Origin: Chlorella sorokiniana
Lineage: Eukaryota > Chlorophyta > Trebouxiophyceae > Chlorellales > Chlorellaceae
Direction: 5' to 3'
Assembly: GCA_025917655.1 (NCBI GenBank)
Contig: CP084609.1
Span: 558,001 to 622,000, forward strand
Length of the DNA: 64,000 nt
The translations under genes and the position numbers were made by a program. Below, in pieces: positions 1 through 9,467 of this stretch. Within the stretch, counting starts at the first letter, position 1. Each line of letters starts with the position of its first letter. The notes below the pieces were generated by a model. It had not been told where the DNA came from. It saw only the letters and a program-made list of their open reading frames with translations, and searched no databases.

Positions 1-1579
1 ACCGCAGAACTGGAGGCAACGGCGGATGTGACGGCCTTGCACAGAGCTGATATAAGCTCCTATGCTGCTGCCCACTGCCAATGGAACAATGTTTTGAACT
101 TCCAAAGCTCACGTATTTTTCATCGAACACAGCCAGGCGTCCAGCATAAAACTTGTAAGTTACGCGCTGTGAAATGGGAAACTGATCAAAGCTTGCAAAT
201 TGGGGGAGTCCACGGTTCGCATCAGATTCTTGCACAATCGCAGGGTGTTGAGGCGAAAGTATATTTTAAAGCTGACGTTCACAATGTCGAGCGCTGCAAG
301 TTTTTTCGCTTTGTTTCCTGCAGGTAGCATTGACTGCTTAAGATGGACAGATCACCTGCAGGCGAGGCAGGACCCCAACGCTCGCCACTCAGGGCACTAT
401 GCCGTGGCCCACCTGGCGCTTGCAAGCTCAGCGCAAAACATTTGCGAAGCTGGTCACCACAGTCACCCAGCTTGCTCGTCTGTCGCCCAGCCTGCTTTGA
501 TTCCGCATCCGCAGCCATCGCCACGATGCTAAGGTTATGCACCATGCTGTGCATAGGTTGCACTACCCAGGCGCCTCTGTCTTCTCGAAATACCTGTGGA
601 CGTGGTACTGTTTTTATCGTGTGTATGTGTATGTGTGTGTGTGAATGGAACGGAAGGGGATGGGGTGGGGGTGGGGGTGGGTGGGGCCCCCACAAGCATG
701 CTCCCGCGGATTCTGCCAGCAATTGCTTCTGATTACGCGAGCGCACAATGACAATGGCCTGCTCTACTTACCTTGAGAAAAGTTTGAAGGGCAGCCACCA
801 GCTTGGAGTAAGCCTTATCAAAATCTTTGGCATGAATTGCTGATAAACAGGCAACATGCAGCGCTATGAAATCGGACCAGTCGACAGGCAAACGAGCCTG
901 GGCAAGGTGTGTAACAGAACCATCTGCCCCTCCAGCAGATGCTGAGCTGAGATCCAGTAGATGCTTTAGATGATATCCTGCAGCAACCAGCAATAGAAAG
1001 GTAAAGAAGTTTGGTGAGAATTTGTGGTTCGTTGTTGTACTTTCACTGTTGTTCCATTGATTCAGGGCTCAGTGTAACAGCCACAGGTAACGTGCATCCA
1101 ATTGAATTGATGCATGAGTTTCTTGTTGAGAAAAGCCACTAGATACAACTTTTCCTCAGCCCCTGCTGCAATGATAAGCGACCATCTTGTACCCGCAGTA
1201 GCTTTTTCCGAGCCCCTGCTGCAATACTTAAGCGACCTTTTATGCCAGCAGTTGCGCACTACAGACATTGGGTTCACAGGCTACGTAAAACTATGCTTGT
1301 CCTACACATGAATGCAATACAGCAAGCCACCAACACCCTTAAAATGCCGCATTTTGGTCAAAACAAATATAAGTGACAACTTTCCCTACCCCCCAACCAC
1401 CAGCCTCCGCACAAGAACTTCCGTCCTCCCGACCATGGCTTGCACAGACTTTTATTGATCGCATTTAGCGTGCCAGTACTAGCACACTTAAACTGGGCAC
1501 AGCGAGTAGCAGGGAAGCAGCAATCACCATCACGTTCTTGAATCGCCCTAGCAACATTTTCCTCGTACGTCGCAGCCAT
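1..1579 (-). CDS. PCID2: PCID2/Thp1-like PCI-domain protein (TREX-2 type), 3' end outside window
   Basis: PCID2/Thp1 proteins are PCI-domain subunits of the TREX-2 mRNA-export complex at the nuclear pore; that role is known for the family and inferred here. Reading leftwards on the minus strand, a likely first exon starts at the ATG at 1579 (MAATYEENVARAIQERDG). It is followed by an exon at about 977-772 (FIALHVACLSAIHAKDF), one at about 600-356 (FREDRGAWVVQPMHSMVHNL) and one at 293-113 (SFKIYFRLNTLRLCKNLMRT, then QRVTYKFYAGRLAVFDEKY). These match the PCID2 order, including the RVTYKYYVGR-like block. Donor and acceptor consensus flank the 977-772, 600-356 and 293-113 exons. The 293-113 exon changes frame at a run of five C/G (plus 202-206), best explained by one missing base in a homopolymer. 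The C-terminal third lies beyond the left edge. The junction between the first exon and the exon at 977 is not resolved. Confidence 0.78.
1148..1253. repeat. ~53-bp tandem duplication in a PCID2 intron
   Basis: Two adjacent diverged copies share the core AGCCCCTGCTGCAAT followed by TAAGCGACC, at about 1148-1200 and 1201-1253. The sequence lies between the first two recognised exons of the PCID2-like gene and has no coding signal. Confidence 0.7.
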
Positions 1580-2679
1580 GATGTGATCCCGTGGTGATGG
1601 GCGGCTTTGGTAAGGGCTTTGTTGCTGTCGTATATACAACCGGGCTTTGCGGTGAACAGAAGGACGATGAGGAGGAGGGGCAAGAAGAAGGTATTTGAGG
1701 CTTTCAGTCGCGGCGCTTAAAATGATGCGTGGGGCTAGCCAATGGTTCCCAGACTTTCCACCTAGCCGATCCGCCGCCGCTCTTGCTGCCGTTGAGGTTT
1801 TGGCTGGTGATGCAGGCTGCGGATTGTTGAGCTGCACAGCACAGTGAGGCTGCTGCCATAGGTTCAATCAATATATATTTGCAGGTGTGGGTTGTTGTTT
1901 TGTTGTTGCATGTCCTTCAAATGGGACAATGCAAGTGGGACAATTTGGCAAACAAGTTCAGGTGCCTTTTTGTGACTTCATGCTAAGCAGATTGGTGCCT
2001 GCAGCGCAGTCAAACGTCTCTCTGCCGTTGGTGGGGTCAAGCCTGTCCTGCGCAGCGGCTTACTGCGAGGCACTGTCGCGGGCAGCTGCTGCTGCGCTGT
2101 TGCAGGGTGCTAGTGGGGCCATGGAAGCAGACATTCCTGCTCCTGGGCAGTCACAAGTCCTCAACGAGCCCCACTGTCTCGCCTGGCTGAAGTACTGCAG
2201 GCAGCAACATAAACTCGAGGGCCTCACGCTGCTTCATATCCTTGCTAGTATCGCAACTCCCGAGCAGTTTGGGAAATGCGCACCACGATCCCAGCATTCA
2301 GCAAGGTGAAGGAAGAGTATGAGGCTTGAGTTTGTTTCCCTGCCTAAAAACCGCTCAGTCGAAAAGCTGCTCCTCCTGCGGGCCGCTGCTAGCCTCGCCC
2401 TCATGCGCGCGCCCTTCTGCCACATCGCAAGCGACCTCGCGCAGCGTGAAAGACATGACGACACGTGCTGGTTCAATCCGTCAAGGAGAAAGGGCGCAAG
2501 ATGAGCAGCCTGGTCCGGCCAACAACTTCCCAGCCACGCAGGCGACTGTCTCATTTTCTTAACGCCCATGTCAAGACCGCCGCGCGGCCCGGCCCAGCTG
2601 TGCGGCCTGAATGGTTGTGGAGGCTGTGTCACTGTGTGGCATGCCGTCCCAAACAATGTCTCAAAACGTTTCATGTGCG
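1580..2679. other. Unassigned stretch with one coding-like plus-strand frame
   Basis: The plus-strand frame at 1887-2309 is open for 140 codons, alanine-rich in the middle, and reads naturally near its end (CLAWLKYCRQQHKLEGLTLL). It could be an exon of an unrecognised gene or a relic. No domain was recognised, no matching neighbouring exon was found, and a minus-strand frame over 2234-2680 is also open. The first part should contain the promoter of the PCID2-like gene, which is read leftwards from 1579. Confidence 0.3.
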
Positions 2680-3610
2680 CTAAAGTGTGCCGCGTAGCGC
2701 GAAGCGTGAAGTATGAAGCGCGTGGCATGAAGCGCGAAGCGTGAAGCGTGTAGCGCGTAGCTTGAAGCGTATAACATGTGGCTTGAAGCATATAACTCGT
2801 AATTTGGAATTTTAGACACATTCTCGGTTCCCTGGCGCCATCGAAACGCTGTATCAGCAGTCAACCCCAGCGGGTTCATGGGCATGTATCGGATTTGTAG
2901 ACAGGTATAGCAGTGCTTAATGTGCAGCCTGCAAGCACTGGCTCTTCTCCCCACCCGCTGGTGAAGCCAGAGCCGAGTGCATTCTGTAATCGACCTGACT
3001 GACGACAGTTGCGAGCCAGCGCCACAGCGCAGCAAGCGCCTGCGGTCTCCGTCCGTGCAGCAGTCGTCGCAGGATTCAGACCAGGAAATCAAGTTGCCAG
3101 CCCCACAGTATACCCCAGCAGCTGACCAGGAGAGCCCTAGTGCGGCCAGGACAGGCAATGCATGGGTCGGCAAGGGCAGGGTGCTGGGCGGTGGCGGCGG
3201 GCAGGAGCAGCCAGTGGCGGGATCTCAGTTCACCGCTCCCGGCCAAGCCTTGCATACGACCAGCACCAGCGCAGCCACCACCATACTCTGTTGCGTGCCA
3301 AACGCTTTGGCACACTTTGCTTCATCCACCCAGGCGTCACACCCGGAGAGCAGAGCCAGTGCTTGCAGGCTGCACATTAAGCACTGCTATACCTGTCTAC
3401 GAATCCGATCCATGCCCATGAACCTTGGGTTGAATGCTGAAACAGCGTTTCGACGGCCCAGGGGATTGAGAATATGATCAAAGCTTCAAGTTATAAGTTA
3501 TACGCTTAAAGCTACACGTTTTACGCTTCAAGTTTTACGCTTCAAGCTACACGCTTCGCGCTTCATGCTTCGCGCTTCATGCCACATTTCATGGAGCGCG
3601 AAGCGGGTTC
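2680..3610. mobile_element. Foldback (inverted-repeat) element with a coding-like insert
   Basis: The left arm (about 2690-2950) and right arm (about 3345-3605) are inverted copies of each other. Both carry the block whose right-arm form begins AGCCAGTGCTTGCAGGCTGC and runs through a stretch around CTGTCTAC, and both end in a degenerate heptamer array: GAAGCGT-type units on the left and ACGCTTC-type units on the right. The arms flank about 390 bp (2951-3344) that does not repeat. One plus frame inside (from about 2977) reads HSVIDLTDDSCEP, then QRSKRLRSP. This is the architecture of a foldback element or long-armed MITE that may have picked up host sequence. No transposase is encoded, so it would be non-autonomous. 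Exact ends and a target-site duplication could not be fixed. Confidence 0.7.
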
Positions 3611-3720
3611 TACATACTTTCCACTTTTACGCTTGGTGAGGCGTAAAATAAGGCACATACCGCTTTTTGGGTCCACAAAACCTCTCAAGTTGACACGCCG
3701 CCGCTGTAATATTCTGTGAC

Positions 3721-5645
3721 ATGGAGATAGTTCTCCTCCTTGTCGTGTTTATCGCCTTTTTCTTACTCGGTTTGGCGGCTCGGAGCTCAAGCTGCGGATT
3801 TTTTAAGAGCTCTCATCCTTCAACACTGACATTTAAGCGTCTAAGACCACGTCCACTTGCTTCTTGTCCCATCCCTCCGCCAAGCATCAGGCTTCTTGAA
3901 GCACTCCCTGAAGACGGACACCATAGCTTTAAGCGGGAACTGATGAGCACTCCTGCGCAGTTGCAGTCAGTTGTGGACGCCTTTGATGAACAGACCACGT
4001 TAGGGCAGGACTCCTCGCACCTTGCTCCCCACCCCCTTCAACACTCCGTCACCAACTTTTGATTCATTACCGGTATGCAGCTGTCTCTGCATGTACTTCT
4101 AATGCTCTAATGCTGTTAAACCCTATCGCCGTCTAGCACGCTATGGGTGCAGGCCGTCAGCCGTTCCGCCCGGCAAGGGAGCTCTCCCGCTTGCCAACGA
4201 TGGAAGGTTGAGTCTGTCATCTGTGGACAGCAGGCTCGCCTTACTTGAGCGTTTGGACTTAACGGAGCACGCGTTAGAGCTCGGCGTAGAGAAGTTGCGC
4301 GAGTGGTTGGCAAAACAAGTGTTGCAGCCGCTTCTTAGAGCACTGCAGACAGCCCACGCAAATGTTTCGGAGACATTTGGAAGGTTAGGCCAAGTTGTGC
4401 AATTGCAAGCCCTTGATTCCTGGGACGGTAAGCAACAGTTTGGTTGCTTGGAGGATCGGCATCAGCCTTGACAAACTTGCAGGAGATCACCCGTTGAGCA
4501 GGCAGGAATCATCAAGAACATGCTGACTGTGAAGTGGTAGTTTCTCGCCTGATTGCTTTACTTCCATCGCATTGTCCCTCAGACCCAGTTTACATGGGCT
4601 GCTTAGAGGTTTGTGGATGGGCAGGTGCTTGTCAGTATGCATTTCTGCAATCAAGATTTTATAGTTTCTTTTCTGCAGGCCAGTGTTGCATACCAGCGCC
4701 TAGCAGCGTTGTTGCGTGGTGAATTTCCTCCGAACATTCTTCCAGCAACACCGTCAGGGTATTTGGTTGCCCGAATACATCAACTTGCAGGTGCATCTTT
4801 TGTTGTAAAACCTGCAACGCTGAGCATGAGTTTGCTGTACTTAGGTTATAAACTGCATGCAGAAGGACACTGTATGCCAGCTTTCACATGGAATGGAGGA
4901 GGCGAGTGGAAGGGTAAATCGTGGAGTCCTGAGCTGCCAACTGATTCAGCCCTGATGTTTTATTTGTTTGCGTCTTACCTGGCAGCCCCGCAGTGGTTCT
5001 TCCTGCAGGCAAGCAATTTGGTCGTGAGGCCTTGTGAGACCAGGTCTTCATCATCTTGGTTGATTAGTGATCCTGACCTGGTTCTGTCATTTTGGTTTTC
5101 AGGATGAAGTTACTGCAGTCACGAGCGTCACGGGCACATTGTACTTGGTAAATAAACTTACTGCTGCAGGGGGTGCGTGTTGTCCTGCGCAAAGGATTTT
5201 AACAAAGTATGTTGAAGCATGCAGGGAAAGCTGCCAATCAAGCCTGTAGAGCAGTATGTTGGTGTGCTAGCTTCCCGGCCACCATCCATGCCCAAGGTGG
5301 GCATGTTTGCCGGTTCTTTTGCGACTTACTAAGCAGTCGGTTCTTTTTGACTGACATTTGCCCACCTGGCCCTCGACGGGCAAGTTACAGGGCACTTCCA
5401 TTGTAGGAACGCAGCTTGGAGCTCAGCAGCCTGTATTTTCGCTTGTTGTTGCCAACGAAACTTCATTTGCCGCCATGGGGAACACCGCATTATTTCAAGT
5501 GTTGGTCATTTTCTTGCACTTCTGCAACCAGGAGCTGAACGGCTGTGTGGGAGGACGCCACATTCAGCACCTTCAATTGTCCAACTTGCTGCAGCCTAGC
5601 AACCCTTGGTACCGGTTGCTCGCAGACGTGCTCAGTATGTCGTAG
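3721..5645 (+). CDS. TMEM209-like membrane protein (cytochrome b561 N-terminal family)
   Basis: TMEM209 family proteins are membrane proteins of the nuclear envelope and ER with an incompletely known role. The ATG at 3721 opens with a hydrophobic segment (MEIVLLLVVFIAFFLLGLAA), a likely membrane anchor. Later exons give a helical stretch at about 4208-4430 (LALLERLDLTEHALELGVEK) and the family's signature block at about 4870-5008: FTWNGGGEWKGK, then SPELPTDSALMFYLFASYL, matching the FRWNRGGDFKGRKW and LPTDSAI blocks of animal TMEM209. The C-terminal exon (about 5430-5645) reads QPVFSLVVANETSFAAMGN and ends SNLLQPSNPWYRLLADVLSMS before the stop. One intron may use a GC donor at 5009 (CAG|GCAAGC), although a GT donor a few codons downstream is also in frame. 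Exact exon limits in the first half are approximate. Confidence 0.85.
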
Positions 5646-7329
5646 GAGGATCGTATAGAATGAGCAATGTGAGATGGGGCAAGGGGTTACCCTCTCTAGA
5701 TGAATGGGTGCATATCATTGATGCCTGTTGGGCAGCTTCACGCGGTCGACTCTCAAATTACAATGAACATATGATGTTCTTGGTTACTAATTACTATGTT
5801 ATGATCAGAGGTAATGCTCTGGGTTACTAATATGTTATGATCAGAGGTAATCAAGTTGAAATCAAAGGTTCCAGAGGCCTGTGATGAACACTGCCTGTGA
5901 TAATGCCTTGAAGCCGCGATTGATTTGAAAATTGGAGTCAAACGGGAGGGCGTCATGACTTCACCTGAAAGCAGGGGTTGCCTGGCTAAATTGCTTTTGT
6001 CATTGTCAGGAACTTGCCGTCTTGAACAACCTTTGATGCCTGTGAGCGTTGTTTTCACATGCTTCCAGGTGCTGTCTGCTACAGCATGTAGGTTTGCTGC
6101 GATCCCTTTCTTCCGCGCGGATACTCAACATAAATAAGCATTCACCTACCTGTCTGGGAAGTCCGGGCCAGGGCCGAAGAACAGGCTCAAGCGCGAAGAA
6201 TACCCTTCCGCGGGACCACCTGCCGACCGGTGCAGCCTTTTCCTTGATTTCGCGTTCCTCTCGCTTTGCGGCGGCGTCATGCCTCCCAGACGCCCCTACC
6301 CTGACGTGATTTCTCGCTCTGAGTACATTGGAGTGGAAAGGAAAGCATCTGCGAGAAGATGAACAGTCGCCTAGTCACTCGTTCGTTGACAATCTCAGAA
6401 TACGGAACGCGCGCACAATGGCGAACGAAACTCAAGCTGTGGAGGTGATCAGGTGAAGAAAACAAGCATCGCGGTCCTTCTTTCCCTTTCCAAAGTTTTC
6501 AGGGCCTGCGTCGGTACCTGAAATCCACGCAGCACTGCCTCCAAAGCCACGTACATGGAGAAGCTGTGTGTTGCTGTGTGTCCGGGGGAGGGGGCCCACA
6601 GAGAAGTCATCACTCACGCCAGTACTCAATGCAGTTGATTAACAGCAACTCGGTTGTTCATCTGGAAAGCAGCGCTGGGCATAGTGGATTGGGGGCGGCT
6701 TGATGCCACCAAAGCACTTAGTACGTGCATGGCCATGAGCCCGCCCCCGCCTGCCTCTACAGGTAACCATGCTTGCTGCTGAGTTCTTGTCTGCCAGCAG
6801 AAGTGGTCCAAGGGCAGCATGTAAAGCGGGGCGAAGGGCTTTACCTGCTTTCTTGCACCTGATTTTACAGATGAACCCAGCGTGTGCCTGGAAAGCAGAC
6901 ATATCTTAAGTTGCAACCCCTCATATAGGGCAGCCCTCAACCCACTTTTGCGCACACTGTTAACCCCTTCTTGGGCAGCCCGCTTAACACCGCCAGGAAG
7001 CCTAGGAATTCCTTAACATTGCCCGCAACCATCACTTTGACCCAAGATGGTAAAGGGTACAAAAATGCTGTTCAATCTACGCATTCTATACAAGTGTCCG
7101 ACGGCTTGTGCAGCCATACCACATTATTTGTTTCCTAGGCAACTGCCTTGCTGTTGTGGCAGTACATATGGCAACCGCCTGGGCTGCCACCGTAGCAATG
7201 TTGATGAGTGTGAACAGGATACTGGAGGCGCTCGTGGGGGTGGGGGCTGGAATGGCAGGGGCTGCACATGCGCCCTGTCAGCGGTTACAAACGAGAGCAA
7301 TCAATTTGATGCCCTGCATGTTCTTGCAG
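5646..7329. other. No gene recognised; short tandem repeat inside
   Basis: Nothing here could be tied to a protein family. Open frames on both strands are short and lack consistent splice-site support. A plus frame at 7108-7338 (hydrophobic, alanine-rich) lies directly before the first recognised exon of the RWP-RK gene and may belong to its 5' end, but it is not in phase with that exon. The start of that gene is probably in the right half of this stretch. Confidence 0.4.
5780..5850. repeat. Short tandem duplication containing ATGTTATGATCAGAGGTAAT
   Basis: The 20-mer ATGTTATGATCAGAGGTAAT, preceded by GGTTACTAAT, occurs twice about 36 bp apart. It lies just 3' of the TMEM209-like gene. Confidence 0.75.
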
Positions 7330-7839
7330 AAAGCATAGGCAACGGCCTGCACTGGAGCTCACGAGGGCTATGCTAGAAGATCTGTGCCTGAAATACCCTC
7401 AGCACCAGGCTGCGAAAGTCGTCGGTAAGTGAATCGAACAAAAGCTGCATGTTTCTAGTTCAGCTGACACAGCTTCTTTTCTTTCACGTGCAGGTTGTGG
7501 GCTGACAAGGTGCAGTACAGACCTGGAGAGCATCGTGAAAGTCTTTTCTATAGCTTAGTTTGACCGTAGAACTCCAACTGCTGCAGGTTTAAAACAGCAT
7601 GCCGCGCATTGGGCTTTCCTTCATGGCCCCACCGTCGACGGAAAAGCGTGCAATCGCTGCTGCAAAATATTAGCAGCTCGGCAGAGGAGGATGTTGCAGA
7701 GGTAATGAAAATACTGCAAGCAGAGGATCTGGCATTAGTGAAGGAGCCCTCGAAGAAGCTTTGCCCGCACTTTAAAAAATTACGACAGGCCTTCTACAAA
7801 GAAAAGTACCACCAACAGAAAGACAGCCAGCAAAAGTAG
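7330..7839 (+). CDS. RWP-RK domain transcription factor (5' part unresolved)
   Basis: RWP-RK proteins are plant and algal DNA-binding regulators of nitrogen response and gamete programmes. Three exons join in phase: 7330-7424 (ELTRAMLEDLCLKYPQHQAA), a 16-nt exon at 7494-7509, and 7587-7839. Across the junctions the protein reads AAKVVG-CGLTR-FKTACRALGF-PSWPHRRRKSV, following the domain's AAKxLGxxxTxLKxxCRxxGIxRWPxRK pattern, with SWPHRRRK in place of RWPxRK. The protein ends with a charged helical tail (EEDVAEVMKILQAEDLALVK) and a Lys/Gln-rich terminus. The acceptors are CAG, and the donors are GTAAGT after exon one and GTGCAG after the 16-nt exon. Exon 7330 begins in mid-codon, so at least one upstream exon exists and was not found. 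The short length resembles RKD-type rather than NIN-like proteins; that subgroup is a guess. Confidence 0.82.
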
Positions 7840-9417
7840 AGGTACCCAAAGGACTGAGCTGCAGGGGACAAGACTTATCCATAGGCTTATCCATAGGCTC
7901 TTCAGACCTTCCTGCTCCCGCATTGATCAGCTCTAATACTTCACAGTGATCAGTTAGATCTCAAACCGTTGGCTGCAACAGTTGATGTATGATCATGCTA
8001 GGCATTCAACAAAATGTTGAAACATGTAAGAAAGAAGGGATAAGATAGCAAATCACTGCCCAGATAACATTAAAGCACCGCATCTCATGGGATTTGTTGG
8101 GGGTTCAAGCAAAAGTACATAAGGTTTTTTAAGCAGCCGCGCTGTGCTCTGGTTGGGATCTGCAAATTTTGCTGTGCCCCTCAATGGCAAAAGCTTATCT
8201 CGCATCTCTCGTTTGTCCTTTTGCAAAGCTTTCTGGGCACGTTATTGAACTGACACTTGCAAAGAAACAAGTGCTTCACATTAGCTCAAGCTCCTTGAAG
8301 ATCAACCTGCCAAGTGTGTTTCGTGCTTTGCAATTGATTCCACAGACAAGGTAACAGAAATAGGCGCCGTGCACCAGAAAAGCTTAGTTGGCCTTTAACA
8401 GCGGAGCATGGGGGCGTATGGGCCATAAGCAGATATTGACTCAGTCAAGAGCCGTCACCTTTTCCTTCTGTGCCTGTTGACATAAATGTTGTCATCGCCC
8501 TCTACAGCAGCCAGAAATCAGTGCAACATCCAGTAAGAAAAGTGTTGTTGAAACACTGCAAGAAAATGCAACCTGCCTGAGTTCTGCGCTCAAGTTGCAC
8601 AAGCTTGGCAGCAATGTCTCGCCGTAAATCCCAGTTCGCTTTGTTTGGCGCGATGTGCACCAGCACGGCTTCCTGTAGCGGAGGAGATGCTTACAGCAGA
8701 AGTATAACTGGTTGCAGCCTCATTCAGCCAAAGGGTGCTTATTGAGAGCCAGCAGCCAGAGTTCACCTCTCCATCCTGTCTTTCGGCATTTGCGTCAAGT
8801 GACACTTTTGGAGAAACCTTCTGTAAGGACGGAGCTTCAGCTGGCGCCACCTGCAAACGAGGGCGCGTAAAAAAATACTTCGTGATGTCGTGCAAACTGC
8901 CCGAGGTAGAACTTCCCGCGCACCCGCTCATGTGGTATATTCTTCTCGCCATCCGGGCTTTGAAGCGAGTAGTTTCGAAGCTTCAGCATACTCGTGTTCG
9001 TGTTCGACGACATAAAACCCTGCCGTCACCTTCTCTGGTGGGCTGCCGTACATTGACACTGTTGTTTAAGCATGAAGAGAAGGAAAAAGAAGCAGACGCG
9101 CGGGGCGTAGTGCCTGAGCCGGCAATACGCAGTGGGAATCGCCCCAAAAGGGGTTCATCCCATATCCGCGCCTGGTGGCCGGCGGTCTCGAAGCATTGCG
9201 GGATAACTATTGTGATATGTTGAATTACATGCCTACCGCGTAATCGTGTGTCGCGGGGCGCCTAACACATGTGGTGACATGCTGACAGGGTGGATGGCTC
9301 AAACCGCCTTGAGTCGATCCTGCTGCGTTAGAGGATTGGGCACGCTGAAATCATGTCCTGTCATGTGAGGATGCATGCATTGCAGCTTCTTGCACAACAA
9401 CATAATGACGTTATGCA
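7840..9417. other. Intergenic stretch with dispersed repeat; no gene recognised
   Basis: Scattered short open frames occur here, such as plus 8169-8354 and plus 8735-9223, but none resembles a known family or shows exon structure. The part at about 8350-8750 is a repeat also found near 55.1-55.5 kb. Confidence 0.4.
8350..8750 (+). repeat. Dispersed repeat, copy 1 (partner at 55140-55510)
   Basis: Matching blocks occur in the same order in both copies: CCTTCTGTGC-TGTTGACAT, AGTAAGAAA, ATGCAACCTGC, CAAGTTGCACAAGCTTGGCA (AAGCTGCACAAGCTTGGCA in the other copy), then AAATCCCAGTT and GGTTGCAGC. The best-conserved part is about 8567-8690. Divergence is high enough that the copies look old. No coding potential or terminal structure was recognised. 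Confidence 0.65.
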
Positions 9418-9467
9418 CAGAGGAGGTTTGGGCCCCGTCGGAGGACGCCCTCCGGGCTTCAGGGGGT
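9418..9467 (+). repeat. Left terminal inverted repeat of palindromic element
   Basis: Starts CAGAGGAGGTTTGGGCCCCG and ends GGCTTCAGGGGGT; matches 12223-12273 in reverse complement with about two differences. Confidence 0.85.

Noticed and set aside
618-690. TG microsatellite and G-run as a regulatory element
   Set aside because: Lies in a PCID2 intron; simple-sequence repeat with no further support.
279-746. Single 155-codon minus frame as an independent gene
   Set aside because: Only its middle part is coding, as one PCID2 exon; the proline-rich start and the end are intron sequence.
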